64,000 bases of DNA, from positions 121,410 through 185,409 of the forward strand of contig CANQGM010000002.1 of NCBI GenBank assembly GCA_947623205.1. The letters are read 5' to 3'. Origin of the DNA: an uncultured Clostridia bacterium. Lineage in GTDB: Bacteria > Bacillota > Clostridia > Oscillospirales > Acutalibacteraceae. The notes under the pieces are model-generated. The model did not search any database, was not told the origin of the DNA, and saw nothing but the letters and a program-made list of their open reading frames with translations. Positions 52,764 to 62,619 of the stretch are shown piece by piece; position 1 is the first letter of the stretch; each line of letters starts with the position of its first letter. The translations under genes and the position numbers were made by a program.

Positions 52764-52805
52764 AGATACAGAGCAGGGTTTACATAAACCCTGCTCTGTG
52801 TCTTT
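52764..52805. terminator. Strong shared hairpin between purD and the copper ATPase
   Basis: ACAGAGCAGGGTTT (52768-52781) pairs with AAACCCTGCTCTGT (52786-52799), with AAAGA/TCTTT extending the base. U-runs are short on both sides. Confidence 0.75.
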
Positions 52806-52863
52806 ACAAAATAATATAATTTAAATTTTAAATTATATTATTATCATAACAGAAATAAAGTGG

Positions 52864-55359
52864 TCATTCCGTAATCTGAGTAACGGTATATCCTGCCTCG
52901 GCAACGGCATTGATTATTTCTTCATTTGATACATTGCCTTTTATTTCTGCAATTCCAGTTTCAAGGTTTACCTCTGCGTTAACACCTTCAATAGAATTTA
53001 ATGCCTTTGAAACGTGTGCTTTGCAATGTTCGCACATCATACCGTCTATCAATACTTTTTTCAATTTAATAACTTCCTTTCTGTTTTCAGGCACAATTGT
53101 TTCAAAAATTTTTGCGCCTGTATTTTTATTAGAATATTTAGATGGTTTATTTTTAAAGCCTTTAAGTCTTAAGGCATTTAAAACAACGCAAATTGAACTT
53201 AGGCTCATTGCAATTGTGCCATACATGGGGTCAAGCTTTAAACCAAATGAAGGATAAAATACACCCGCCGCAAACGGAATAAATATAACATTGTATATAA
53301 AAGCCCAGAACAGGTTTTCTTTAATATTTTTAATTGTAGCCCTGCTGAGTTTAACTGTTGTTACAACGTCATTTAAGTCGTCTCTCATTAACACTGCGTC
53401 AGCCGCTTCAATAGCAATGTCTGTTCCTGTTCCTATTGCAATGCCGATGTCTGCGCTCGCAAGGGCAGGGGAGTCGTTGATTCCGTCGCCTACCATGGCA
53501 ACCTTGCCGTCGCTCTTATATTTTGACACTATTTCCTCTTTGTCCTGCGGCAATACTTTTGCATAGGCGGTTCTGATACCCGATTTTTCCTGAACCGCGC
53601 GTGCCGAAAATTCATTATCGCCAGTTAGCATAACAGTATTTATGCCCATATTTTCAAGCTCGTTTATAGCTGCATTTGCATTAGTTTTAATTTCATCTGC
53701 AACGGCAATAATACCCAAAACATTATTTTCATCAGCAAAAATAAGCGGAGTTTTACCGGCTTTAGCAAAATTTTCAGACAATTTATCTGATTTGCCGATA
53801 TTATTTGTAACACTTTTTATATAATCAATATTTCCCGAGAAATATTGACGGTTTTCAATAACTGCGCTTACACCGCTGCCGATTTTATTTTCAAAATTTT
53901 CAGCATTAAGAGTCTTTATATTGGGGAAATTATCGCAAACTGCTTTTGCCAGAGGGTGTTCGCTCATCTTTTCAAGTGAAACAGCTATCTTTATAAATTC
54001 GTTTTCGTTAATATCACAAGTTATTTTAACATCAGTTACTTTTGGACGTCCATAGGTAATTGTACCTGTTTTATCAAAAACAATAGTTTTAAGTTTTCCG
54101 GCAGTTTCAAGAGTTTCAGCCGATTTAATCAGTATTCCGTTCTGAGCGGCCTTTCCGGTTCCGACCATAATAGCCGTAGGTGTAGCAAGACCAAGCGCAC
54201 AGGGACACGAAATTACAAGAACTGCAATAGAAAAAGATATTGCAGAGCCGGCTTCAAAACCTGCCAGACACCAGACAACAAGTGTTATAAGAGCTATTGT
54301 TACAACACCGGGAACAAAGTATTTTGCAACCTTATCTGCAAGGCGGGCAATAGGCGCTTTTGTTGCGGAGGCGTCTTCAACAAGCGTAATAATTTTTGAA
54401 AGTACGGTATCGCTGCCTACCTGCTTTGCACAAAATTTAATATATCCAGATTTAATTATTGTTCCGCCGGTAACTTCATCACCTGTTGTTTTGTCGGCAG
54501 GAATACTTTCGCCTGTAATTGCCGATTCATCAACAGAGCAGAATCCTTCGGTTATTATTCCGTCACATGGAATACTCATACCGTTTTTTACAATAATAAT
54601 GTCGCCAACGCTAACTTTTTCAACGGATACTTCAGTTTCTTTGCCGTCTTTTTCAATTAAAGCCGTTTTAGGCGCAAGCTCAACTAACTTTGTTATAGCG
54701 TCGGAGGTTCTGCTTTTGCTTTTGCTTTCAAGATATTTTCCTATCGTAATAAAAGTGAGTATCATTCCGGCGGCTTCAAAATAAAAGTGCGGGGAGGAGT
54801 GCATTAAAGAGTGATTTACTGTTTGATAGGTGAGAGCATAAAGTTCGTACAGGCTGTAACCGATTGAAACGCTTGCGCCCATTGCTATTAGTGTATCCAT
54901 ATTTGGGCTAAGACCGATTACGGCTTTAAAACCGTTTATAAAATAGCTTTTATTAATTATTACAATGGGAATAAGGAGCAATAATTCTGAAAGACCTTGT
55001 GCAATAGGGTTTGAGCCGAATATATCTGTAACCATACTGCCCATAGAAATAATCATAAGCAAAACAAGAAAAACAATTGAAGCTATTAAACGCCTTTTTA
55101 TGTTGACTTCATCGCTTTTTAATTTTTTATCTTCAGTTTTCTGTTCACCTTTTACTTTGGCAGAATATCCCGCATTTTCAACAGAGCTTATAATTTCATT
55201 AACAGTAGTAATACTATCATCAAAGGTCACTTTCATTGAATTGGTAAGCAAATTAACATTTACGCTTTTAACACCGTTTGTGCTGCTTACTGCCTTTTCA
55301 ACGTGACTGCTGCAATTTGAACAGGTCATTCCAAAAACATCAAAAATTTCATTTTTCAA
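52864..55359 (-). CDS. copA: Copper-translocating P-type ATPase (CopA type)
   Basis: Heavy-metal efflux pump. 831 residues from TTG 55359, preceded by GGTG five bases away; the longer track start runs into the promoter. N-terminal heavy-metal domain GMTCSNC (Cys13, Cys16), then eight membrane helices with the ion motif SCPCALGLATPTA, actuator ITGES, phosphorylation DKTGT, SEHPLAKAV and hinge MVGDGINDSPAL. A second heavy-metal domain with MMCEHC is fused at the C-terminus, like an attached CopZ. A palindromic operator overlaps the transcription start. Confidence 0.93.
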   Translation of the reverse strand: MKNEIFDVFGMTCSNCSSHVEKAVSSTNGVKSVNVNLLTNSMKVTFDDSITTVNEIISSVENAGYSAKVKGEQKTEDKKLKSDEVNIKRRLIASIVFLVLLMIISMGSMVTDIFGSNPIAQGLSELLLLIPIVIINKSYFINGFKAVIGLSPNMDTLIAMGASVSIGYSLYELYALTYQTVNHSLMHSSPHFYFEAAGMILTFITIGKYLESKSKSRTSDAITKLVELAPKTALIEKDGKETEVSVEKVSVGDIIIVKNGMSIPCDGIITEGFCSVDESAITGESIPADKTTGDEVTGGTIIKSGYIKFCAKQVGSDTVLSKIITLVEDASATKAPIARLADKVAKYFVPGVVTIALITLVVWCLAGFEAGSAISFSIAVLVISCPCALGLATPTAIMVGTGKAAQNGILIKSAETLETAGKLKTIVFDKTGTITYGRPKVTDVKITCDINENEFIKIAVSLEKMSEHPLAKAVCDNFPNIKTLNAENFENKIGSGVSAVIENRQYFSGNIDYIKSVTNNIGKSDKLSENFAKAGKTPLIFADENNVLGIIAVADEIKTNANAAINELENMGINTVMLTGDNEFSARAVQEKSGIRTAYAKVLPQDKEEIVSKYKSDGKVAMVGDGINDSPALASADIGIAIGTGTDIAIEAADAVLMRDDLNDVVTTVKLSRATIKNIKENLFWAFIYNVIFIPFAAGVFYPSFGLKLDPMYGTIAMSLSSICVVLNALRLKGFKNKPSKYSNKNTGAKIFETIVPENRKEVIKLKKVLIDGMMCEHCKAHVSKALNSIEGVNAEVNLETGIAEIKGNVSNEEIINAVAEAGYTVTQITE

Positions 55360-55397
55360 ATAATTCACCACACTTTTAATTGTTTCCCTAATTAACA

Positions 55398-55431
55398 ATA
55401 ATACATATGAATAATTGTTCATATGTATTAT
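55398..55431. promoter_or_regulatory. 14-bp-arm palindromic operator at the copper ATPase promoter
   Basis: ATAATACATATGAA (55398-55411) and TTCATATGTATTAT (55418-55431), perfect arms around TAATTG. The form ATATGAA-N6-TTCATAT resembles sites of ArsR/SmtB-family metal sensors. It lies from the -10 across the start of transcription. Confidence 0.65.
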
Positions 55432-55455
55432 ATCATCACGAATATATAATGTCAA
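55427..55455 (-). promoter_or_regulatory. Perfect consensus sigma-A promoter of the copper ATPase
   Basis: On the minus strand: TTGACA (55450-55455), 17-base spacer, TATAAT (55427-55432). A leader of about 60 bases precedes the TTG start. Confidence 0.88.
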
Positions 55456-55464
55456 TATATATTA

Positions 55465-55507
55465 TAATTAAAAATAAAATAAGAGCTGTCCCATAAGGAA
55501 CAGCTCT
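55465..55507 (-). terminator. Terminator of spo0A
   Basis: On the minus strand AGAGCTGTTCC pairs with GGGACAGCTCT (one mismatch) around TTAT, followed by TTATTTTATTTTT. The hairpin is at 55482-55507. Confidence 0.85.
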
Positions 55508-55520
55508 CGCAATTGCTAAA

Positions 55521-56291
55521 TCAGCTGGCACTTTTAATTTGTAATCTAAGCTTGTCTGAAATCATTGCTATAAACTCACTGTTTGTCGGCTTGCCTCTGT
55601 CGTTGTGAATTGTATATCCAAAGTAAGAATTAAGCACATCAATATCTCCTCTGTCCCAGGCAACCTCAATTGCATGACGAATTGCACGTTCAACACGAGA
55701 AGAAGTGGTCTCATACTTTTTGGCAACAGACGGATAAAGTTGTTTTGTAACAGCGTTTATGATTTCCGGTCTTTCAACAGCCATAATAATAGAATCCCTG
55801 AGATAATGATAACCCTTGATGTGAGCCGGTACTCCAATTTCATGCAAAATATCGGTTACTTTAAGCTCAATGCCAAACGTGTCGAACATAATAGGATTAT
55901 TAAGAACATTATCTCTTCCTTTTCTCACCATATTAATAATATTCTCGCACATTTCAGTCATATTATAAGGCTTTAAAACAAAATATGACGCACCCGATGA
56001 CATTATTTCTCGCTCAAGTACGGGACTGTGAAAAGATGAAAAAACTATAAACAACGGTGATTTAATATTTTGTCTTTTAATGCTGCGCATTACACCTATT
56101 GCATCAAGTCTTGTCATAAAAGAGTCCATTAAAACGACATCCGGCTGTTCGTGTTTGATTCGGTCGCATAGTTCGTTTCCGTCTTTTGAGCAAAATGCAG
56201 CAGAAATATTAAAGTTTTGTAATATTTTAATATTTTCCTGAGAAAACTCAACTGCATCTTCTGTGATAATAAGTTTAATTCTGTTCTCCAT
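55521..56291 (-). CDS. spo0A: Sporulation master regulator Spo0A
   Basis: Response regulator that starts sporulation. 256 residues. The receiver domain has the acidic pair Glu11-Asp12 (ITEDA), phosphorylation site Asp56 (VVLMDSF), and Lys in FVLKPYN near residue 112. The C-terminal DNA-binding domain shows [46 protein letters not shown] and [25 protein letters not shown] precedes the ATG. The spoIVB-spo0A order is the classical one, but here a promoter lies between them. Confidence 0.98.
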   Translation of the reverse strand: MENRIKLIITEDAVEFSQENIKILQNFNISAAFCSKDGNELCDRIKHEQPDVVLMDSFMTRLDAIGVMRSIKRQNIKSPLFIVFSSFHSPVLEREIMSSGASYFVLKPYNMTEMCENIINMVRKGRDNVLNNPIMFDTFGIELKVTDILHEIGVPAHIKGYHYLRDSIIMAVERPEIINAVTKQLYPSVAKKYETTSSRVERAIRHAIEVAWDRGDIDVLNSYFGYTIHNDRGKPTNSEFIAMISDKLRLQIKSAS

Positions 56292-56328
56292 TGAAAGTTT
56301 CCCCCAGTAATTTTATTTGGATGTGATA

Positions 56329-56357
56329 ATATTACCACAAATTGGTAAAGTTGGCAA
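56329..56357 (-). promoter_or_regulatory. spo0A promoter with palindrome in spacer
   Basis: On the minus strand: -35 TTGCCA (56352-56357), 17-base spacer, -10 TAATAT (56329-56334). The palindrome TTACCA-CAAAT-TGGTAA (56332-56348) overlaps the -10 and spacer. Confidence 0.6.
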
Positions 56358-56440
56358 TAGTTTCCAAAAATTTTTTTTTAAAAAAGAGGAAAATTTTTTA
56401 ACAAAAAAACTTAAAAATCAATTTTCAACAATATATAGTA

Positions 56441-57457
56441 TTAAATCTGATAATTCAACGCCATATTTTGAGCAAATATTCCATATCCTTCATTTGGAGA
56501 ATTTACAAAAACATGAGTTACAGCACCGACAAGTTTTCCATTCTGAATAATAGGACTGCCGCTCATTCCTTGTACGATACCTCCGCATTTCCGCAACAAA
56601 TCATCATCTGTAATTGTTATTACAAAATTTTCATTAGATTTAAGAGAATTGTTGCAAATTTTGCTGATTTTAATATCATAACAGTCTACTTTATCGTTGT
56701 TTAATGTCGTGTATATTTGAGCTTTTCCGGTTCTGACTTCATTGCTTGCAGCAATTTTCACTTTTTTCTTATATTGCCATAAATTATCTTTTATTGTTCC
56801 GTAGATACCAATATCAGTATTTTTTGTCAAAGAACCTATAACCTTATCTGTAAAATAGCCGTTAAGACTTCCCACGTTTCCTGATGTGCTTTTTGTAATG
56901 CCGCTGATGTTTGCTTTTACGGTTTCGCCTGATGCAAGCGGAAGCAGTAAAGATGTGTCGCTGTCGCAAATTCCGTGTCCCAATGCAGCAAAATATGATT
57001 TTTCGCTGTCGTAATAGGTTACTGTGCCAATACCTGCACAGCTGTCACGTACCCATGCTCCTATAAGGTAAACACCTGTGGTGTTTTTTACCGGAGTAAT
57101 TTTCTTTTCGCATTTATTTCCGTTTCGTTCAATTGTCAGTTTAACGGTATTGCCGTTACAATTTTGAGTTATTTTCTGCAAATCCTCATTGCAGGTAATT
57201 TTTTCCCCGTTTGCTTCTTTAATAATATCGTTTACTTTTAATCCGCCGTCTTTGGCAGGACATTTATACATTTGTCCGTCATAATAGCTTTCAAGTTGAA
57301 TTACAATAACTCCGTTTGTATAAAACTTAACACCGAAGGATTCGCCTCCGACATAAACACTTCTGTCAGTTTCCTGCGCATTTGCCGCAAATGGACTTGC
57401 GCTGAATATAATTACTGCTGAAATGGCAACTGATAATAATTTTTTAAATTTTTTCAA
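56441..57457 (-). CDS. spoIVB: SpoIVB serine peptidase (S55)
   Basis: Signalling protease secreted from the forespore that relieves the BofA/SpoIVFA block on sigma-K processing. 338 residues, shorter than the Bacillus protein. A signal peptide or anchor (about 8-27), a PDZ domain (about 58-118, with GGLKVNDIIKEANGEKI), then the S55 domain with the catalytic His in FAALGHGI and Ser in VQGMSGSPIIQNGKLVGAVTHV (about 295-316). No sigma-F/G promoter could be identified with confidence in the 174-base upstream gap shared with the divergent P-type ATPase. Confidence 0.93.
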   Translation of the reverse strand: MKKFKKLLSVAISAVIIFSASPFAANAQETDRSVYVGGESFGVKFYTNGVIVIQLESYYDGQMYKCPAKDGGLKVNDIIKEANGEKITCNEDLQKITQNCNGNTVKLTIERNGNKCEKKITPVKNTTGVYLIGAWVRDSCAGIGTVTYYDSEKSYFAALGHGICDSDTSLLLPLASGETVKANISGITKSTSGNVGSLNGYFTDKVIGSLTKNTDIGIYGTIKDNLWQYKKKVKIAASNEVRTGKAQIYTTLNNDKVDCYDIKISKICNNSLKSNENFVITITDDDLLRKCGGIVQGMSGSPIIQNGKLVGAVTHVFVNSPNEGYGIFAQNMALNYQI

Positions 57458-57631
57458 AAAATCACCTTCTTTCCGTTGCCTTTAATATCTTTTGCATTTA
57501 TAATGTAAGTAAAATCGTGTTTTAAATTATTAAAAATAAACTTGGCATTAGAAAAAAGAATCTTTTGATAAAATCGTTTTCTTTTCAAATAATTTTCTTA
57601 GAATTAATTTTTTACTTTTTTTGAGGTTAAT

Positions 57632-59977
57632 ATGGCTGAAAACAACACAAAACTTTCCGGGTTGTCTGAAAGCGAAGTTGCGCAAAGGATAAACGAAGGA
57701 AAGGTAAATATATCTGCAAATTTAAAAACAAAATCAATAAAACAAATTTTTTATGAAAATATATGCACTTTGTTTAATGCAATTAATGTGGTTTTATTTA
57801 TTGCGCTTTTGATTGTCGGCTCATACAAAAATATGCTTTTTATGGGCGTAGTGCTTGCGAATATCGTTATTGGAATTACACAGGAGATCCGCTCAAAAAT
57901 CAGCGTAGATAAACTGACAATTTTATCCGAAAAAAAAGTTGAGATACTTCGAAGCGGAAAAATAATTGAAATAAGCAAAGAAGATATTGTGCTCGACGAT
58001 ATTATTGTTTTATCGCGCGGAAGTCAAATACCTGCCGATTGCGTAGTTTGCGAAGGCGAGTGCAAGGTCAACGAAAGTCTGCTTACAGGCGAGTCTGATT
58101 TAATTTTGAAAAAAACAAATGACGAAATGCTGTCGGGCAGTTTTGTTGCTTCGGGTAAATGTTTTGCAAAGGTAACAAAAGTGGGAGCGGAGTGTTATGC
58201 GGCTAAAATTAATAATGAAGCCAAATACATTAAAAAGGTTAATTCGCATATTTTAAAATCATTCAATTTTATTATAAAGCTTTGCACCTTAATAATTTTT
58301 CCGGTAGGAATATGCTTTTTTGTTCGCCAGTTCGGAATACAGGGCGGTGACATACATAGTACGGTTGTAAGTACGGTTGCGGCTCTTATAGGTATGATTC
58401 CCAAAGGAATGATTTTGCTCACAAGTTCTGTTCTTGCAGTTTCTGTTATCAGACTTTCCAAAAGAAAAGTGCTTGTGCAGGATATGTACTGCATTGAAAC
58501 TCTTGCAAGGGTGGACGTACTGTGTCTTGATAAAACCGGCACGCTGACCACAGATAAAATGAGCGTAACAGACGTAATAACATTTAACTGCGATATTAAT
58601 GAGGTTAATACGGCGCTTTCGTCAATTGCAAACGCTTCGGATGAAATTAATGCGACTTTGTTTGCAATAAAAGATTATGCTGATAATATAGAACCTGTTC
58701 AATGCAAAAGGTTTGTTCCGTTTTCGTCCGAAACAAAATGGTCGGGCGGAATGTTTGCAAACGGAAAAACGTATGTGATGGGTGCTGCCGAATTTATTTT
58801 TCAAAATAAAGAAAAATATAAACAAGTTTTTGAAAAAATTGAAAACATCAGCCAAACAGTCCGCGTTATTGCATTGGCGTGTACTCAAAACTCGTTTAGC
58901 GGCTGTAATTTGCCTAAAGATCTTACCCCTATGGCATTAGTACTTATAAAAGATAATTTGCGCGATAATGTAAATGAAACCATTAACTATTTTAAAAGTC
59001 AGGGTGTAACTCTTAAGGTAATATCGGGAGACAGCGTTAATACTGTTAAAAATATCGCCGCCGATGCAGGTATTGAAGGGGCTGAAAAAGCCGTTGATAT
59101 GACAACAGTAACCACCGACGAGCAGCTTAAAGAGGTTTGTGAAAGCTGCAATGTGTTTGGAAGAGTTACGCCTGAACAAAAGAAAAAGCTTGTGCTTGCC
59201 TTAAAAGAACACGGACACTCCGTTGCAATGACGGGCGACGGGGTAAATGATGTTCTTGCGCTGAGAGAAGCGGACTGCTCTGTCGCAATGGCTTCCGGCA
59301 GCGACGCCGCGCGAAATGTATCGCAGCTTGTGCTTGTAAACAATGACTTTGCTTCAATGCCCGACGTTGTGGCAGAGGGCAGACGCACAATAAATAATCT
59401 TGAAAGAAGCTCGGCACTTTATATTGTAAAAACAATTTACTCAATAATTCTTTCAATATTTTTTATATTCTTTCATATGGAATATCCTTTTGAACCGATT
59501 CAGCTTACCCTAATAGGGTCGTTCACAGTTGCTCTGCCGTCTTTTGTTCTTGCGCTTCAGCCCAACAAAAACAGAATTACAGGTAATTTTACCGTAAACA
59601 TAATTGCCAGAGCCTTGCCGTCGGGACTATGCACAGTAATTAACATAATAGCAATTGCATTAATAAGCAGATTCTTTTCATTGTTAAACGGTGAGTTTTC
59701 AACAATATCGGTATATCTTACCGCCTTATCTTGTTTGCTTCTTGTATTGCGCCTGTCATCGCCTATAAATGCAATGCGCGGAACAATGCTTGTGTTTTGC
59801 AGTGTGTGTTTAGTAATAAACTGCATATTCTTCAGCGGCTTTTTCTCGCTTACTTTTTTATCATTTAAAGGTTGGATCGTATTCCTTACATTTTCTGCGG
59901 TAACGGTTATATTATTTAATTTGTTTTATAATATAGCACAGCATTTTATAGATAAATTTATAACAAGTACAAAATAA
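57632..59977 (+). CDS. HAD-IC P-type cation ATPase (CtpE-like)
   Basis: P-type ATPase of 781 residues resembling the CtpE-type, Ca2+-like group, not the heavy-metal group. Seen: actuator LLTGESD, phosphorylation site CLDKTGTLT, hinge TGDGVNDVLAL, and ten predicted helices. The helix-4 ion motif, usually P-E-G-L or P-S-G-M, is IPKGM, with Lys where an ion-binding acid is common. The N-terminal cytosolic segment starts LSESEVAQRINEGKVN. GAGG lies before the ATG. Ion specificity is open. Its stop overlaps the next start by one base. Confidence 0.85.
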   Translation: MAENNTKLSGLSESEVAQRINEGKVNISANLKTKSIKQIFYENICTLFNAINVVLFIALLIVGSYKNMLFMGVVLANIVIGITQEIRSKISVDKLTILSEKKVEILRSGKIIEISKEDIVLDDIIVLSRGSQIPADCVVCEGECKVNESLLTGESDLILKKTNDEMLSGSFVASGKCFAKVTKVGAECYAAKINNEAKYIKKVNSHILKSFNFIIKLCTLIIFPVGICFFVRQFGIQGGDIHSTVVSTVAALIGMIPKGMILLTSSVLAVSVIRLSKRKVLVQDMYCIETLARVDVLCLDKTGTLTTDKMSVTDVITFNCDINEVNTALSSIANASDEINATLFAIKDYADNIEPVQCKRFVPFSSETKWSGGMFANGKTYVMGAAEFIFQNKEKYKQVFEKIENISQTVRVIALACTQNSFSGCNLPKDLTPMALVLIKDNLRDNVNETINYFKSQGVTLKVISGDSVNTVKNIAADAGIEGAEKAVDMTTVTTDEQLKEVCESCNVFGRVTPEQKKKLVLALKEHGHSVAMTGDGVNDVLALREADCSVAMASGSDAARNVSQLVLVNNDFASMPDVVAEGRRTINNLERSSALYIVKTIYSIILSIFFIFFHMEYPFEPIQLTLIGSFTVALPSFVLALQPNKNRITGNFTVNIIARALPSGLCTVINIIAIALISRFFSLLNGEFSTISVYLTALSCLLLVLRLSSPINAMRGTMLVFCSVCLVINCIFFSGFFSLTFLSFKGWIVFLTFSAVTVILFNLFYNIAQHFIDKFITSTK

Positions 59978-61335
59978 TGGTGAATAAATTGAAAATTAAA
60001 TTGCCTGAAAAAGTAAAAAATATAATTGAACATTTAAATAATAACGGATTTGAGGCGTTTGCCGTAGGCGGCTGCGTGCGAGATACCCTGCTTGGGCTTC
60101 ATCCACACGACTGGGACATATGCACAAACGCAAAGCCGGTGCAGATTAAAAACTGCTTTGCTGACTGCAAAACCTTTGACGCGGGAATACAGCATGGCAC
60201 GGTGTCGGTTGTTGTTGACGGAGAAGTATTTGAAATTACCACATACAGAATCGACGGAGAGTACAACGACAACAGACATCCTGATAATGTAACATTTACC
60301 GACGATATTGAAAAAGACCTTGCCCGACGCGATTTTACAATAAACGCAATGGCATATAACGATAAAATCGGACTTATTGACCCGTTTAACGGTCAGCATG
60401 ATATAAAAAACAGGACAGTAAGATGTGTAGGTGATCCCGACAGGCGTTTTAAAGAGGATTCGCTCCGCATATTGCGCGCGCTTCGCTTTGCCTCAACATA
60501 TAATTTATCAATTGATAAAAATACGGAAAATTCTCTTCTTTACAATTCAAATCTGCTTTCCAACATAACTGCGGAACGAATTTCATCGGAGCTTAACCGT
60601 ATTGTCTGCGGTAAAAATGCGGAAAAAATACTCAATAAATTCGGTGAGGTGTTTGCAGTATTTATTCCCGAAATCAAACCGATGTTTAATTACGAGCAGC
60701 ATAACAAGCACCACGACAAAGAATTGTGGCGGCATACAACTTCTGCAATTGACGCAATTGAGGCAGCGCCGCTTTTGAGAATTACAATGCTGTTTCACGA
60801 CCTTGGCAAGCCTGCGACATGCAGGCGTGATTCTGACGGCACCTGCCATTTTAAAGGACATCAGAATATAAGCGCGGAAATGACTGATAAAATACTGCAC
60901 AGATTAAAATACCCAAACGATTTTATTAATGACTGCATTACGTTAATAAAATATCACGATGTAAGGTTTTCAGGCAATAAACGCAGATTAAAGCACGTTA
61001 TGAGCGCAATCGGCGAAGAAAATGTACTTCAGCTTTTAAAGGTTCAGCGCGCCGATATTATGGCGCAGTCAATGTATATGCGTAAAGAAAAAATCCACAA
61101 CCTTGACCTTACCTGCAAAGTACTTGATGAAGTAATTGCCGAAAAGGAATGTTTTACATTAAAACAGCTTGCAGTAAACGGAAACGACCTTATTAATATT
61201 GGAATTGGCGAGGGGCGGGAGATAGGCAGAATTTTAAAATTGCTTCTCAACCTTGTAATAGACGAAAAAATCGACAACGAAAAAACAGTGTTGCTTAATA
61301 AGGCGGCAGAATTGCACAGTAATAATTATTATTAA
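59977..61335 (+). CDS. cca: CCA tRNA nucleotidyltransferase
   Basis: Adds or repairs the CCA end of tRNAs. 452 residues. Class II signature VGGCVRDTLLGLHPHDWDI (about 32-50) with the catalytic acids in HDWDI, RRDFTINAMAYN, RCVGDPDRRFKEDSLRILRALRFAS, and a C-terminal HD domain (LFHDLGKPATCRRD) found in many clostridial members. The ATG shares its first base with the previous stop (TAATG). The two encoded tRNAs in this window already carry CCA, so a repair role is plausible. It converges with the malic enzyme gene, with a 2-base gap. Confidence 0.94.
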   Translation: MVNKLKIKLPEKVKNIIEHLNNNGFEAFAVGGCVRDTLLGLHPHDWDICTNAKPVQIKNCFADCKTFDAGIQHGTVSVVVDGEVFEITTYRIDGEYNDNRHPDNVTFTDDIEKDLARRDFTINAMAYNDKIGLIDPFNGQHDIKNRTVRCVGDPDRRFKEDSLRILRALRFASTYNLSIDKNTENSLLYNSNLLSNITAERISSELNRIVCGKNAEKILNKFGEVFAVFIPEIKPMFNYEQHNKHHDKELWRHTTSAIDAIEAAPLLRITMLFHDLGKPATCRRDSDGTCHFKGHQNISAEMTDKILHRLKYPNDFINDCITLIKYHDVRFSGNKRRLKHVMSAIGEENVLQLLKVQRADIMAQSMYMRKEKIHNLDLTCKVLDEVIAEKECFTLKQLAVNGNDLINIGIGEGREIGRILKLLLNLVIDEKIDNEKTVLLNKAAELHSNNYY

Positions 61336-61337
61336 AC

Positions 61338-62507
61338 TTAAATTCTTGCAGCGCCAGTTTTTGCGGCGGCGGCTTTAACCGCTTTTGCCACGGCTTTGCC
61401 TATTCTTTTATCAAAGGCTTCAGGCAGAATATAATCCGCCGAGAGTCTGCAATCTTCAACAAGCGAAGAAATTGCATAAGCTGCGGCAAGCTTCATTTCT
61501 TCGTTAATTTCTTTTGCGCGGCAGTCGAGCGCGCCTCTGAAAATTCCCGGGAAAGCAAGAACATTATTAATTTGGTTCGGAAAATCACTTCTGCCTGTTC
61601 CAACAACAGCCGCGCCCGCTTTTTTGGCAAGCTCGGGCATAATTTCGGGAGTGGGATTAGCCATTGGGAACACTACCGCTCCGTCAGCCATAGACTTAAT
61701 CATTTCTTCGCTGACGATTCCGGGTGCAGAGACGCCTATAAATACATCCGCGCCTTTCATAGCGTCAGCAAGAGTACCGCTCCTGTTTTCAAGATTTGTA
61801 TATTTGCACATTTCTTTTTGAGCATCGTTTGCGGCAGTTTCATAGCTGACAATACCCGCGCGGTCGCAGTATGTAAGGTTTTTTACACCGTATCTCAGCA
61901 AAAGTTTTCCTATTGCAATGCCTGCAGAGCCTGCGCCGTTTATTACAAATTTGCAGTTATCTGCACATTTGTCAACTACCTTTAAGGCGTTTATGACCGC
62001 GGCAAGAACAACAACCGCCGTTCCGTGCTGGTCGTCGTGAAATACGGGAATGTCACAGAGCTTTTTGAGCTTTTCTTCAATTTCAAAACAGCGCGGGGCG
62101 GCAATATCCTCAAGGTTTATTCCGCCGAAAGAACCGCTTATAAGATAAACCGTCCGCACAAATTCGTTTGTGTCCTTGCTTTTAATGCACAAAGGGAATG
62201 CGTCAACGTCGGCAAATTCTTTAAACAGTGCGCATTTGCCCTCCATAACGGGCATACCGGCTTCGGGTCCTATGTCGCCGAGACCTAAAACTGCCGTACC
62301 GTCTGTTACTACTGCAACAAGGTTGTTTCGCCTTGTAAGCTCAAACGATTTGTTATAATCCTTGTTTATTTCAAGACAAGGCTCGGCAACACCGGGGGTG
62401 TAGGCGAGAGACAGATCGTTTGACGAGTTGATTTTAACGCGCGATACAACTTCGATTTTTCCGTTCCATTCATAATGCTTTTGCAGAGAATTTTCCTTTA
62501 TGCCCAT
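61338..62507 (-). CDS. NAD(P)-dependent malic enzyme
   Basis: Oxidative decarboxylation of malate to pyruvate. 389 residues, the short prokaryotic form without a phosphotransacetylase domain. Conserved segments: [12 protein letters not shown] (about 33-44), [37 protein letters not shown] (metal and active site), [16 protein letters not shown] (NAD-binding Rossmann), and ANPTPEI. AAAGGAG precedes the ATG. Its own promoter lies at 62535-62563, next to and divergent from rnpB. Confidence 0.95.
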   Translation of the reverse strand: MGIKENSLQKHYEWNGKIEVVSRVKINSSNDLSLAYTPGVAEPCLEINKDYNKSFELTRRNNLVAVVTDGTAVLGLGDIGPEAGMPVMEGKCALFKEFADVDAFPLCIKSKDTNEFVRTVYLISGSFGGINLEDIAAPRCFEIEEKLKKLCDIPVFHDDQHGTAVVVLAAVINALKVVDKCADNCKFVINGAGSAGIAIGKLLLRYGVKNLTYCDRAGIVSYETAANDAQKEMCKYTNLENRSGTLADAMKGADVFIGVSAPGIVSEEMIKSMADGAVVFPMANPTPEIMPELAKKAGAAVVGTGRSDFPNQINNVLAFPGIFRGALDCRAKEINEEMKLAAAYAISSLVEDCRLSADYILPEAFDKRIGKAVAKAVKAAAAKTGAARI

Positions 62508-62534
62508 AAAATACTCCTTTTTCTACCTTTTTTT

Positions 62535-62563
62535 ATTATATAACAAAAAAATTTGTAAATCAA
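62535..62563 (-). promoter_or_regulatory. Sigma-A promoter for malic enzyme
   Basis: On the minus strand: -35 TTGATT (62558-62563), 17-base spacer, consensus -10 TATAAT (62535-62540). Confidence 0.78.
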
Positions 62564-62582
62564 GACATTTTTTTTATTTTAT

Positions 62583-62611
62583 TTGACTTTTTTAATTTTT
62601 TGATTTAATAT
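62583..62611 (+). promoter_or_regulatory. Promoter for rnpB
   Basis: -35 TTGACT (62583-62588), 17-base spacer, -10 TAATAT (62606-62611); transcription should start about where stem P1 begins. Confidence 0.75.
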
Positions 62612-62619
62612 ACTACTTG

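Noticed and set aside
62025-62288. 87-residue plus-strand ORF inside the malic enzyme gene
   Set aside because: Shadow of a clear enzyme gene with no ribosome site; same reasoning for the other track ORFs lying within real genes.
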